Shown here: positions 54,922-63,954 of the stretch, in pieces | How the letters are laid out: each line of letters begins with the position of its first letter | How positions within the stretch are numbered: position 1 is the first letter of the stretch | Assembly (NCBI GenBank): GCA_965199935.1 | Contig: CBDATD010000001.1 | Location: forward strand, 248,001 to 312,000 | Reading direction: 5' to 3' | From: JAPPLG01 sp965199935 | Lineage (GTDB): Bacteria; Bdellovibrionota; Bdellovibrionia; Bdellovibrionales; UBA1609 | Length of the DNA stretch: 64,000 bases | Made by a program: the position numbers and the translations under genes | Notes under the pieces: generated by a model | Databases searched by the model: none | The model's input: the letters and a program-made list of their open reading frames with translations, nothing else | Told to the model about the DNA's origin: nothing

Positions 54922-55353
54922 ATGAATGACAATGATTTGGATATACCGAGAAGGCTCATTGTCCCTACGGACAATTTTTATTACACCAGCACTCATGAAT
55001 GGGTGTCTTTAGAGGATAAAAATACAGTGACTGTAGGTATTACGCACTTTGCTCAAGATCAGCTGGGTGAAATTGTCAGTTGGAAACTGCCTCAAAAGGG
55101 TCAAATTTTAGAAAGAACTCAGGTGTTTGGCTTAGTGGAAAGCAACAAGCACGTCAGCGACTTGTATGTTCCTGTTTCCGGGGAAGTTGTGGAGGTGAAC
55201 AGCAGCCTTTCACCGGGACTCATTAGCGACAGCCCCATGAGTGAAGGATGGCTGATTCGAATCGAGATGAGTCGTGAAAATGATTTGACTCATTTGATGG
55301 ATCCGGCCGGCTATAAGAAGTTTATTGAGAAAGAATTGAAAGCATTATCTTAA
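54922..55353 (+). CDS. gcvH: Glycine cleavage system H protein
   Basis: 143-residue lipoyl carrier. The N-terminal part has YYTSTHEWVSLEDKNTVTVGITHFAQDQLGEIV. The lipoylation loop is VESNKHVSDLYVPVSGEVVEVN, with the lysine at the conserved place (family form ESVKAASD). The C-terminus has GWLIRIEMS. Its first ~18 residues are longer than usual. It follows gcvT, with tRNA-Leu 8 bp downstream. Confidence 0.95.
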   Translation: MNDNDLDIPRRLIVPTDNFYYTSTHEWVSLEDKNTVTVGITHFAQDQLGEIVSWKLPQKGQILERTQVFGLVESNKHVSDLYVPVSGEVVEVNSSLSPGLISDSPMSEGWLIRIEMSRENDLTHLMDPAGYKKFIEKELKALS

Positions 55354-55361
55354 AAAACAAA

Positions 55362-55443
55362 GCCCGCGTGGCGGAATTGGCAGACGCGCTAGACTTAGGA
55401 TCTAGTACCGCAAGGTGTGGGGGTTCAAGTCCCTCCGCGGGCA
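55362..55443 (+). tRNA. tRNA-Leu (UAG)
   Basis: An 82-nt class II tRNA. The acceptor stem is GCCCGCG (55362-55368) with CGCGGGC (55436-55442), then discriminator A. The anticodon stem CTAGA/TCTAG encloses loop CTTAGGA with anticodon TAG, reading CUN leucine codons. A T-loop GGTTCAAGTCC-type arm is present. CCA is not encoded. The variable arm is short for a leucine tRNA. Confidence 0.96.
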
Positions 55444-55527
55444 GATAAAATCTGACTTACAGCCGCACTGTGTTCAAAACCGAACTCGTTTACAGCTTTG
55501 TTTGCCCCGCTTTTCTTTTTTGCCTCC

Positions 55528-55556
55528 ATGTGTGAGCGGCTCATACATCAGTTTTT
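55528..55556 (+). terminator. Hairpin downstream of tRNA-Leu
   Basis: ATGTGTGAG (55528-55536) pairs with CTCATACAT (55540-55548) around a 3-base loop, with one G-U pair, followed by CAGTTTTT. The stem plus T5 resembles a weak Rho-independent terminator for the tRNA transcript. Confidence 0.4.
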
Positions 55557-55637
55557 AACTGGAATTTTATTGTATTTCCGCACAGCCGCGAATATATAAA
55601 ACCCTGGAGCCTGCAAGTGTGAAAAGGCGGATTGGAC

Positions 55638-55916
55638 ATGAATGAAAGAGAGTTGGACTGTATTAAAAATGTGTTGAGCGAACGTGAATGCCGGGCAGTG
55701 AAAAAATTGCTTGAAGAAGTGAATGACAAGAGTCTTAGTGAAGACAGCGTCGGATTCTATCTGGAAGAAATTAAAAAGACTTTGAAGATTATAAGCCATA
55801 GGAAAAATATGCTGGCAAACGCCCTGCGCGTACTAGAGAAGCATTTAGAATGCGGCAAGAGAGACGGACTGGAATTTGAAGAAAACATCAAAGGCAGTCT
55901 TCTCCTCAATCCATAA
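55638..55916 (+). CDS. Small helical protein, unknown
   Basis: 92 residues from the ATG at 55638 (a TTG two codons earlier is possible). It is charged and probably all-helical (RECRAVKKLLEEVNDKSLSEDSVGFYLEEIKKTLKII), with two cysteines early (LDCIK, RECRAV) and one late (LECGK). An AAGGCGG sequence lies about 10 bases upstream. No family recognised; convergent with purC. Confidence 0.5.
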   Translation: MNERELDCIKNVLSERECRAVKKLLEEVNDKSLSEDSVGFYLEEIKKTLKIISHRKNMLANALRVLEKHLECGKRDGLEFEENIKGSLLLNP

Positions 55917-56002
55917 AAACCCATCCTTTTACTTTAATTAACAGCGCATGAATTTTTGAGCGGCGGCATTTTAGGAGATGCGGACCCAAACAGCCATAAA
56001 TC

Positions 56003-56710
56003 CTAAACAAGAACGGATTGAAGTCTTTTATAAATTTCTTGGTATCCTTCTTTGACGCTTCCTAAATCCAGTCGAAAACGATCTTTATCCAGCCTTTTCC
56101 CATCTGAGGTCCAAATGCGGCAGCTGTCCGCAGAGATCTCATCTCCCAAGAGCAGTTCTCCTTTAGAGTTTCTGCCAAATTCTAATTTAAAATCAATGAG
56201 ATCTAAACCGCATTTAGAAAAAAGAGAGAGCAATTCATTATTCACCTTTAAAGCTAAAAGCTTAATCTCCTCTATTTCTTCCAAAGAAGACAGCCTCAAC
56301 GCCGCAGCTTGCTCACTGGAGATAAAAGGGTCCCCTAAAGGCTCTTCTTTATAGTAAAGTTCAAAAAGAGGAAAAGGCAGAGTCTGCCCTTCTTTTTTTT
56401 GAAACTTTTCAGCCGTCGATCCCGCAAGGCGGTTTCGCATGACAACCTCTAAAGGAATCATAGATAAGGACTGAGCAATCATTGCATCCCCTCCCTCATC
56501 CTTCACCCAGTGATTCGGCACACTTAAGTATTGGAACAAGAGAGAGCTGGTGCTGCGGTTGAGCCGGCCTTTTCCCGCAAATGAAGATTTTTTTTGGTTA
56601 TTGAAAGCCGTCAGGCTGTCTTTAAACTCCACCCACACTTTGTCGGAGTTTCCTTCAATTTTAAAAACCTTCTTGCACTTTCCTTCATAAACTAAATCAG
56701 ACTTTTGCAT
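56003..56710 (-). CDS. purC: SAICAR synthetase PurC
   Basis: 235 residues; joins CAIR and aspartate in purine synthesis. Motifs are LVYEGKCKKVFKIEG, KDSLTAFNNQKKSSFAGKGRLN, PLEVVMRNRLAGS, LIDFKLEFGRNSKGELLLGDEISADSCRIW and LDKDRFRLDLG. Length typical. It sits 4 bp after murD at the end of a murein operon, far from the other pur genes in the window. It acts directly after PurK and PurE. Confidence 0.96.
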   Translation of the reverse strand: MQKSDLVYEGKCKKVFKIEGNSDKVWVEFKDSLTAFNNQKKSSFAGKGRLNRSTSSLLFQYLSVPNHWVKDEGGDAMIAQSLSMIPLEVVMRNRLAGSTAEKFQKKEGQTLPFPLFELYYKEEPLGDPFISSEQAAALRLSSLEEIEEIKLLALKVNNELLSLFSKCGLDLIDFKLEFGRNSKGELLLGDEISADSCRIWTSDGKRLDKDRFRLDLGSVKEGYQEIYKRLQSVLV

Positions 56711-56714
56711 AAAA

Positions 56715-58109
56715 CTATTGAAATTGGTTCACCAGCTCTTTAAAGGTTTCACCTCTTTCCTGGTAAGAATTAAAACTGTCAAAACTGGAGCATCCCGGAG
56801 ATAAAATCACTGTGTCTCCAATGCGTGACTTTTGATAAGCGATCAATACAGCCTCTTCAAAAGTTCCAATCAGAAAAGTCTCGCTAAAATTTCCAATATG
56901 ACGGTTGATTTTCTCTTTGCTCTCTCCCACCAAAATTAAATTTTTTACCTTTCTTTGAATACGCTCCTTCAAAGGCTCAAAATTAATCTGACCGTCTTTT
57001 CCCCCCATAATTAAAATCAAATTGCCGTCAAAAGCATCAATAGCTCTCATCACTGCGTGGACATTGGTCGCTTTGGAGTCATTGTAAAAGGCAACCCCCC
57101 CCACCTTGCGTACATACTCCATGCGGTGAGGCTGGCCGCTGTAGTTCATAAGAATTTCTTGAATGGAGTCCCACTTGGCTCCATATTCACGGCTGGCCAA
57201 AATGGCCGCCATAATATTTTCATACGTGTGATCCCCAACCACTTTTACATTCTTCATGGAATAATATTCAATTTCGGGGCCTGTTCGGACATGAATTTTA
57301 TCTCCGATCATCACGGCTCCTCCTATCTTCATAATCTGAGGCTCCAAAGATTTTTTTCTAGAGAAATATAAAATATTTCCCCTTTGAACCAAGGGATCAT
57401 GAGCGACCTCCAGCACAGTTCGATCATCTGCATTCAGAATACTTGTTGTTTTTAAATAAGTATTTAAGAAAATTTTTCTCTTTGTAGATAAATAGGCGCT
57501 TAAAGTTTTATGCCGGTCTAAATGGCTCTCAGCAAAATTAGTGAACACGATACAGTTAGGAACCATACGTTTAATGTGTTCCAGCATATAGCTGGAGGCT
57601 TCCACAACCAACACATCCGCAGACTCCTCTCGACAGAGATATTCACTGAGGGGCGGTCCATAATTGCCCCCCACCCATGCTTTCACTCCAGAGTTAGTCA
57701 AAAACTGATAAGCCAGCTCCGCCACAGTGGTTTTTCCGTTTGTGCCTGTGATAACAATCATAGGCTCTTTGACAAAAGCAGAACAAAATTCAAATTCACC
57801 CGTGACTAAAATACCTTTGGATTTGATATGATCAAACAGTTTAATATTTATGGGAACTCCCGGACTGACAATGATAATATCTTGGCCTAAAAAAGCTGAA
57901 GGCGGATGCCCTTCAAGCTGAAGCGCAACACCCAAATCTTTAATCCTTTTCAAATAATCAGAAAGCTCAGCTTCCGATTTATGATCGCTGGCTGTTACTT
58001 GAGCCCCGTGCCTGCAAAGAAATTTAATAAGAGAAACACCCGTCCTCCCTAGTCCGACGACTAGTATCTTCTTATCTTTTAAATCCAAAAGTGAATTGAT
58101 TTTTACCAT
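56715..58109 (-). CDS. murD: UDP-N-acetylmuramoyl-L-alanine:D-glutamate ligase MurD
   Basis: 464 residues. The N-terminal UDP-binding loop is ILVVGLGRTGVSLIKFL. The ATP loop is VITGTNGKTTVAEL, followed by EASSYMLEHI, FTNFAESHLDRHKTL, HRMEYVRKVGGVAFYNDSKATN and LIMGGKDG. It ends with LSPGCSSFDSFNSYQERGETF, a MurD hallmark. It adds D-glutamate to UDP-MurNAc-Ala. It lies 7 bp after mraY and 4 bp before purC. Confidence 0.96.
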   Translation of the reverse strand: MVKINSLLDLKDKKILVVGLGRTGVSLIKFLCRHGAQVTASDHKSEAELSDYLKRIKDLGVALQLEGHPPSAFLGQDIIIVSPGVPINIKLFDHIKSKGILVTGEFEFCSAFVKEPMIVITGTNGKTTVAELAYQFLTNSGVKAWVGGNYGPPLSEYLCREESADVLVVEASSYMLEHIKRMVPNCIVFTNFAESHLDRHKTLSAYLSTKRKIFLNTYLKTTSILNADDRTVLEVAHDPLVQRGNILYFSRKKSLEPQIMKIGGAVMIGDKIHVRTGPEIEYYSMKNVKVVGDHTYENIMAAILASREYGAKWDSIQEILMNYSGQPHRMEYVRKVGGVAFYNDSKATNVHAVMRAIDAFDGNLILIMGGKDGQINFEPLKERIQRKVKNLILVGESKEKINRHIGNFSETFLIGTFEEAVLIAYQKSRIGDTVILSPGCSSFDSFNSYQERGETFKELVNQFQ

Positions 58110-58116
58110 AATAAAA

Positions 58117-59193
58117 TCACCTTAACTTCAATGTTGCCAAACTTAAAACAGCAAACAATAAGGAAACAATCCAAAAACGCACAATAATTTTAGATTCACT
58201 GATGCCTTTTAACTCAAAATGGTGATGCAAAGGAGCCATCGAGAATATTCTTTTTCCCGTTAGTTGAAAAGAAAAAACCTGAGAAATGACCGACAAGGCT
58301 TCAATCACAAACACCCCTCCTAATAAAGGAACCAGCAGTTCATTTTTTGTCAATACTGCAAGAATCCCCAGAAACCCTCCCATACTCAGACTTCCTACAT
58401 TTCCCATAAAAATTTGAGCTGGATGGGCATTGTACCACAAAAAACCTAAACTGGCCGCTGATACCGCCATAGCCAGAGGCATCAATTCTCCGGCACCGGC
58501 AATATAAGGGATTCCTAAATAAGAGGACAAATCAAAGTGTCCTGCTAAATAACTAAAGACCCCCAAAGCCGCAGAAGACACCAGCACTGGAAAAGCAGCC
58601 AGCCCGTCCAGCCCATCCGTCAAATTGACAGCATTTGCCATTCCAACAATGATAAAACTTCCAAAAACAACATAACCCCAAGACAAATGAAAGGATACAT
58701 TTTTAAAGAAAGGCAAATACAACTGAGTGTCCGTTTGGCCGAAATAATAAAGCAAAAACAAAACCACACCGGATATTGCAAATTCCAAAATCAAACGCGT
58801 CTTGCCCGACAGACCTCTCATTTTATCACGGCGAAGTTTCAGCCAGTCATCCCAAAATCCAATCAGAGCAAATCCGAAAGTAATGCCTAATACAGCCCAC
58901 ACGAGAGGCTCTTTAAGATCAATCCAAAAGAGCAATACAACAAGCAGACAAAAAAGAATCAGCCCCCCTCCCATGGTGGGAGTCCCTGTTTTTTTCAAAT
59001 GCGACTTTGGAGCGTCTTCATTGATTTTTTCTGAAAACAGCCCTCTTTTCATCCTCCTGATAAAATAAGGCCCAAAAATCCAACAAACAAAAAAGGCGGT
59101 GAAAAATGATAAAACACTTCGAAACGTAATGTAGCGAAATATATTAAACACAGAAAAAATATCAGACAATTCAAACAGCCATTGATAAATCAA
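58117..59193 (-). CDS. mraY: Phospho-MurNAc-pentapeptide translocase MraY
   Basis: 358 residues, about ten membrane helices. Motifs are HLKKTGTPTMGGG, GFWDDWLKLRRDKMRGLSGKTRL, NAVNLTDGLDGLA, FLWYNAHPAQIFMGNVGSLSMGG and MAPLHHHFELKG. It forms lipid I at the inner membrane. The start overlaps the murF stop (ATGA-type overlap at 59190-59193). Confidence 0.97.
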   Translation of the reverse strand: MIYQWLFELSDIFSVFNIFRYITFRSVLSFFTAFFVCWIFGPYFIRRMKRGLFSEKINEDAPKSHLKKTGTPTMGGGLILFCLLVVLLFWIDLKEPLVWAVLGITFGFALIGFWDDWLKLRRDKMRGLSGKTRLILEFAISGVVLFLLYYFGQTDTQLYLPFFKNVSFHLSWGYVVFGSFIIVGMANAVNLTDGLDGLAAFPVLVSSAALGVFSYLAGHFDLSSYLGIPYIAGAGELMPLAMAVSAASLGFLWYNAHPAQIFMGNVGSLSMGGFLGILAVLTKNELLVPLLGGVFVIEALSVISQVFSFQLTGKRIFSMAPLHHHFELKGISESKIIVRFWIVSLLFAVLSLATLKLR

Positions 59194-60563
59194 GAAAACA
59201 CCTCACATTTTAAGCCTTCCACAACACGCTCCAGCCTCAAGCCTCTAGAGGCTTTCACTGCTAAAAAATTATTTTCATTCAAGACAGACATAATTTTCTT
59301 ACAACAATCCTGACTATACTCCTCAAACAAATAACACCGACCCTTAAAGGGAGATTTTTTTAACCCATTTTCAAAATCTGCTCGAAAATCTCCAATAAAA
59401 AACATATGTTCACAAGAAATCAACCCTGCTTTCCGACCCAATTCTTGATGAAAGAAGGAAGACTTATAACCCAATTCCAGCATATCTCCAACAAGCAGAA
59501 CACATTCTTTGCCGCAAATAGAAAGATACTCCAAAAATGCATCCATACTGCAGGGACTGGCGTTATAACTATCAAGAAAAATTTTGATGCCGCCGCTTAT
59601 TTTGATCCATTGAGCACCCCTGTCAGAGACACTCAACAGAGGCAGACCCCTCCATATCTCTTTAGAAGATTGGTCTAGAGAGACAGCCACAGCCGCAGCC
59701 GCCATAATACTCGTCAAGTAATGCTTTCCAGCAACATGGACACGGGCCTGCCCCGCCTCACCTAAGATATGCCCTGTGACATCTATAAATCCTGGAGAAA
59801 CTTTTTGAACACTCAGATAGATATCACATTTTGGATCGACTCTTGAAAAAGTAATGGTTTTAGATCCTCGGAAATTTTCGTACATTTTCTTTGTCCACTC
59901 ATTATCCATATTAAACAAACCTATTTCTGCAAGGCGATAGACATCCTCTTTTTCTTTGGCAATTTTGCGGATATCCCCAAGCCCCTCCACATGAGACCAA
60001 GCCACTTCTGTGCAGACAGCTGTTTTGGGCTCCAAAACACGGCAAAGTGCATTGATTTCTCCAGGTTGGCTGGTCCCTACTTCTTGAACAAGAGTTTTTG
60101 GATGATGATCCATTTGCAAAACACTGAGAGAAACTCCCAATTCGTTGTTGTAGCTTTTAGGGGACACTTGAACTCGATCTTTCAGCAAAATAGAACAAAA
60201 ATGCTTCGCAGAGGTTTTCCCTACAGAACCTGTAACAGCAACGGTTTGAAAACCCTGTTTGTTTTTCCAAAATTTTGCAAAATCCAACAAAGCTTTTGAA
60301 GTGTTTGAAACCTGAACAGCGGTTATCTGATTTTTTAAACTCTCCGCCGTTACAGCGTCTTCTACAACGAGAACAGAAGCCTTTTTCTTAAAGGCCTCCT
60401 GCAAATAAAGATGACCGTCTCTTTGGCCTTTGAGAGCAAAAAAACAAGCTCCCCTTTGAGTGATGTTTCGAGTGTCACAGTGAACAGACTGAAAGCTTTC
60501 TTGCTTTTTACAAATGAGAGAACCTTTAACAGCAGAGAGCAAATCATCAATATTCCATTTCAT
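59190..60563 (-). CDS. murF: UDP-MurNAc-tripeptide:D-Ala-D-Ala ligase MurF
   Basis: 457 residues. The N-terminal substrate domain has VHCDTRNITQRGACFFALKGQRDGHLYLQEAF. The ATP loop is AVTGSVGKTSAKHFC, then SYNNELGVSLSVLQMDHHPKTLVQEVGTSQPGEI, KTAVCTEVAWSHVEGLG and FLDSYNASPCSMDAFLEYL. It adds D-Ala-D-Ala to complete the pentapeptide. Overlaps murE and mraY by four bases each. Confidence 0.95.
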   Translation of the reverse strand: MKWNIDDLLSAVKGSLICKKQESFQSVHCDTRNITQRGACFFALKGQRDGHLYLQEAFKKKASVLVVEDAVTAESLKNQITAVQVSNTSKALLDFAKFWKNKQGFQTVAVTGSVGKTSAKHFCSILLKDRVQVSPKSYNNELGVSLSVLQMDHHPKTLVQEVGTSQPGEINALCRVLEPKTAVCTEVAWSHVEGLGDIRKIAKEKEDVYRLAEIGLFNMDNEWTKKMYENFRGSKTITFSRVDPKCDIYLSVQKVSPGFIDVTGHILGEAGQARVHVAGKHYLTSIMAAAAVAVSLDQSSKEIWRGLPLLSVSDRGAQWIKISGGIKIFLDSYNASPCSMDAFLEYLSICGKECVLLVGDMLELGYKSSFFHQELGRKAGLISCEHMFFIGDFRADFENGLKKSPFKGRCYLFEEYSQDCCKKIMSVLNENNFLAVKASRGLRLERVVEGLKCEVFS

Positions 60564-62002
60564 TCAGATAAACCTAAAATATTTTTACAGACTTGAACAT
60601 CACTAAATTTTATTTCTTTTGATCCGATGATCTGCCTGCTTTCATGCCCTTTGCCGGCAATCAAAACAACATCCTGATCTCGAGCTGTCTTCAAACCTTT
60701 TCGAACGGCCTCTTTGCGGTCCAAATGAACAGACACACATGAGTCTCTTTTTGGAATACCTTTTAAAATATCTTGAGCAATTTTATCCGGCTCTTCATTT
60801 CTAGGATTATCCGAAGTGATAATTAAATGATCCGCACAGGCGTTCACAGCACGCCCCATAGCACTTCTTTTTCCCCGATCTCTACCGCCGCCGCAGCCAA
60901 ACACGACTATAATTTTTTGATGGTTTTTACAAATTCTTCTTAAGGATTTCAATGTATTTTCCAAAGCGTGGGGAGTGTGTGCGTAATCCACAAAAACATA
61001 GCCGGCTCCTATACGCTCCAAGCGGCCGGGAACTCCTTTGAAAGACTCCAAATGCTTTACAGACCTTTCAAAAGAAAATCCCGCCGTTACAGCCGCCGCG
61101 GCGGCGGCCAAAGCATTTTCTACGTTGTAAGAGCCTATAAGGGGTAGAAATAAAGGTGTTTTTTTCCCTCTGTAAACCAGATTGCATTCTATTCCACTCC
61201 AATCTTCACGAAGAATTTCATAGCTAAAATCTTTACCGCTTTTTCCGTATGAGACAAAGGGGAAGGGTATTTTTTTTGAATAATTGTAAATACGCTCATC
61301 ATCTGTATTTAAAACAGCTGTACAGCGGCTTCCTGATTTTTTTATCATTTCAAAAAATTTTGTCTTGGATCTAAAATAAGAGTCCATATTTTTATGATAA
61401 TCCAAATGATCCTGGGTAAAATTAGTGAAAACAGCGGTATTGAAGTGCATGCCATCGACTCGATCTTGATCCAATCCAATACTCGAAACCTCCAGCACCG
61501 CGGCTTGAGCAGACAACTGGTTAAAATTATAGAGCCTTTCATAAAGCTCCACAGCACTCGGCGTCGTTAAACAGGCAGGCCATGTTTTTTCTTTCAAACG
61601 ATGGTTAATAGTGCCTATGACACCTGTATTCCAGCCTTCTTCTGATAATATCTTTTCAATCATGTAAGCTGCAGTTGTTTTTCCATTAGTGCCTGTCACA
61701 CCAATACAAAACATTTTTTCAGAAGGTGAATCGTAATACTGGTTTAAAAGCTTATGGCGTATTTTTTTTGTAGAATTAACTTTGTAAACAGAACCTTTAA
61801 AATCCGAAGGAATATTTGCTTCACTTTCAACCACAAGCATTTCCGCCCCATTTTTAACAGCTGATGGAATAAACATATGCCCGTCCCTGCAAACACCCTT
61901 CACCGCTATAAACAAATCTCCTTTTTTAACAGCTCTAGAGTCATCTTGAATCTTACGAAGCGGAGGAAGAGAGCGGCAGAGAGAATTTAGAGAATGATCC
62001 AT
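60560..62002 (-). CDS. murE: UDP-MurNAc-L-Ala-D-Glu:diaminopimelate ligase MurE
   Basis: 480 residues from the ATG at 62002 (AGGG about 8 bases upstream). A start at 62095 would add 31 basic residues not seen in the family. Motifs are IQDDSRAVKKGDLFIAVKG, GVTGTNGKTTAAYMIEKIL, TPSAVELYERLYNF, EVSSIGLDQDRVDGMHF, NFTQDHLDYHKNM and the DAP-specificity motif DNPRNEEP. It adds meso-diaminopimelate. It is the first gene of the murE-murF-mraY-murD-purC operon. Confidence 0.95.
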   Translation of the reverse strand: MDHSLNSLCRSLPPLRKIQDDSRAVKKGDLFIAVKGVCRDGHMFIPSAVKNGAEMLVVESEANIPSDFKGSVYKVNSTKKIRHKLLNQYYDSPSEKMFCIGVTGTNGKTTAAYMIEKILSEEGWNTGVIGTINHRLKEKTWPACLTTPSAVELYERLYNFNQLSAQAAVLEVSSIGLDQDRVDGMHFNTAVFTNFTQDHLDYHKNMDSYFRSKTKFFEMIKKSGSRCTAVLNTDDERIYNYSKKIPFPFVSYGKSGKDFSYEILREDWSGIECNLVYRGKKTPLFLPLIGSYNVENALAAAAAAVTAGFSFERSVKHLESFKGVPGRLERIGAGYVFVDYAHTPHALENTLKSLRRICKNHQKIIVVFGCGGGRDRGKRSAMGRAVNACADHLIITSDNPRNEEPDKIAQDILKGIPKRDSCVSVHLDRKEAVRKGLKTARDQDVVLIAGKGHESRQIIGSKEIKFSDVQVCKNILGLSE

Positions 62003-62119
62003 AGATAAAACCCTGTACAACACATTTTGCCGCCTGTTTGTAAAAAAACTATATCTTCTTTTCTTTGATTTCTTAAATAAATTCAAGTACAACACAAGGT
62101 CTATTTAGGGGTTTTGTAT

Positions 62120-63730
62120 ATGAAGCGCTTCATTTTGACTCTATTATTGTGGACCTGCTTTGCCTGGGGTTATATCAACCCTCTCTTGGAAATGAAAGAC
62201 AAAGAGGAGGAGCCTTCTGTGAAGCAGATTCAGAAGTGGATTGATGAAGGAGCTAATGTGAGTGAACAGGACAGCAGCGGCCTTTCTCCCGTAATTATTT
62301 CAGCTCAAAAAAAATGGTATGACGCCATCCGAATACTCATGGACAACAAAGCTCCTATAAATGCTGTCGATAAAAACGGCAACACAGCTTTACATCACAC
62401 AGCTTACAACAATGACCTCAACACAGCCCGAGTGATTTTGACTCATCAGGAGCTGGCTCACCAGGGAGAACGCTCTCTTAAGGAACGGATTGTAGAAAAT
62501 ATTTCTAAAAGATTTGAGCCGGATTATGCTAAAGTCAATATCTACAATAAGGAGCATAAAACCCCTTTTATGATAGCTGTGCAAAAAGGCTTTCTAAAGT
62601 ACGCTCAACTGCTCAAGTCTTACAACGCAAATATAGAAGCCCATGATTCAAAGGGGCGGACATCATTATTTTATGCTGTTAAAAATAAAGATTTGGACAT
62701 GGTTCAATATCTTATCCATCAAAAAGCTAATACGAAAGCTAAAGATGAAAATAATGATACGGTCGTTCACTTGGCTGTTCAACTTAAATTATATTCTATC
62801 GTTGATGCTTTAGCTGTAGAAGGACACTCTCCCCTTAACGAACCCAGTCTGGAACATCTCCCCCCTCTCTACACAGCCATCGCAGAGCTAGATGTACAAA
62901 TGATCCAAATTCTACTGACAGCAGGCGCTGATGTGAACTATACGCATATTATAGAGAATCACAGAATGTCCCCTTTAGCTTTTCTTTTTATTCTGCCGGA
63001 TGCGGCTGAAGATAAGATATTAGAAATTTCACAGCTTCTTATCAAAAACAATGCCGGCGTCAATACAACAGCTCACTCTCCAGAAAAAGAAAACACCTTG
63101 CTTCATACAGCTATAGATAAAAATTACGAAAAACTGGTAAACTTACTGCTCAACAACGTTAAAACCAAACTTGATGCATTCAACGCCGAAGGACGCTCTC
63201 CTCTGCTTCTGGCGATTGAACGAAACAAACCGCACATAGCTCAAAAACTCCTTTCTGCAGGAGCAGATCCAAATCAAAAACCATCCAGCCATTTTCAATT
63301 TCACCCGCTGAATTCTGCTGTGCGTTTAGGCCGGCCGGAAATAGTTGATATATTACTCACAGCAAAAGCCGCTATAGAGGCAAGAGATGCAAACGGCGAC
63401 ACAGCCTTAAACAACGCATTTAATTCTTTAACAGCAAACAACACCACTGCTCAAATAGTCCAAACACTTCTTTTCTTTGGAGCAGATCCTAATACTCAAA
63501 ATAACGAGCAAGTGACTCCTTCGATGAAAGCCGTTTTGGAAAATAATTTTCAGGCTTTGGAATATTTAGCAAAAGGAGGCGCCGACTTCACAGCAACAGA
63601 TCAAATAGGAAGAACAGTGTACGACCATCTGAAATGGATAAAAGGATTTTTCTCTGATAAAGACACTTCTAAAATTGAGAAAATTTTATCTGACCGCCAA
63701 TGCAAAAACAGCTTCGACAGACCGGCTTAA
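62120..63730 (+). CDS. Secreted ankyrin-repeat protein
   Basis: 536 residues from the ATG at 62120 with AGGGG upstream. The signal peptide is MKRFILTLLLWTCFAWG followed by YINPLLEMKD. About ten ankyrin repeats follow (e.g. GLSPVIISAQKKWYDAIRILMDNKAPINAVDKNG, HPLNSAVRLGRPEIVDILLTAKAAIEARDANG), some with long insertions. The export signal places it in the periplasm or outside. Ankyrin repeats bind proteins; exported ones are frequent in host-associated and predatory bacteria, so an interaction role is plausible but unproven. Divergent from murE. Confidence 0.85.
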   Translation: MKRFILTLLLWTCFAWGYINPLLEMKDKEEEPSVKQIQKWIDEGANVSEQDSSGLSPVIISAQKKWYDAIRILMDNKAPINAVDKNGNTALHHTAYNNDLNTARVILTHQELAHQGERSLKERIVENISKRFEPDYAKVNIYNKEHKTPFMIAVQKGFLKYAQLLKSYNANIEAHDSKGRTSLFYAVKNKDLDMVQYLIHQKANTKAKDENNDTVVHLAVQLKLYSIVDALAVEGHSPLNEPSLEHLPPLYTAIAELDVQMIQILLTAGADVNYTHIIENHRMSPLAFLFILPDAAEDKILEISQLLIKNNAGVNTTAHSPEKENTLLHTAIDKNYEKLVNLLLNNVKTKLDAFNAEGRSPLLLAIERNKPHIAQKLLSAGADPNQKPSSHFQFHPLNSAVRLGRPEIVDILLTAKAAIEARDANGDTALNNAFNSLTANNTTAQIVQTLLFFGADPNTQNNEQVTPSMKAVLENNFQALEYLAKGGADFTATDQIGRTVYDHLKWIKGFFSDKDTSKIEKILSDRQCKNSFDRPA

Positions 63731-63888
63731 GACATCCTTGTCCGTTCTCTTACAGCCATCCTGATTTTAAATAAGAGCCGCCGGTATTTTTCACATCCAT
63801 TTAAAAAATTAAACTGACCATGAACACTTTTACTTTTTTTGTAAAGAAATATTATTTTTTTGAAAGCGAGCATTATTTATTAAGCTGA

Positions 63889-63954
63889 CTGTTACAAAAG
63901 ATACTGCACAGTTCTGTCACAAAAGTGAAAAATATATTGCACAGTTCTGTCACA
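63889..63954. repeat. Paired 17-bp direct repeats at the right edge
   Basis: TGCACAGTTCTGTCACA occurs exactly twice, at 63905-63921 and 63938-63954, 33 bp apart start to start. A degenerate CTGTTACA at 63889-63896 precedes them. Each unit holds a small ACAG-TT-CTGT dyad. The 33-bp period is about three helical turns, which suits a protein-binding array. No gene is seen in 63731-64000. Confidence 0.6.

Noticed and set aside
63905..63954. CRISPR array from the 17-bp repeats
   Set aside because: Only two units, repeat and spacer too short, no cas genes in the window.
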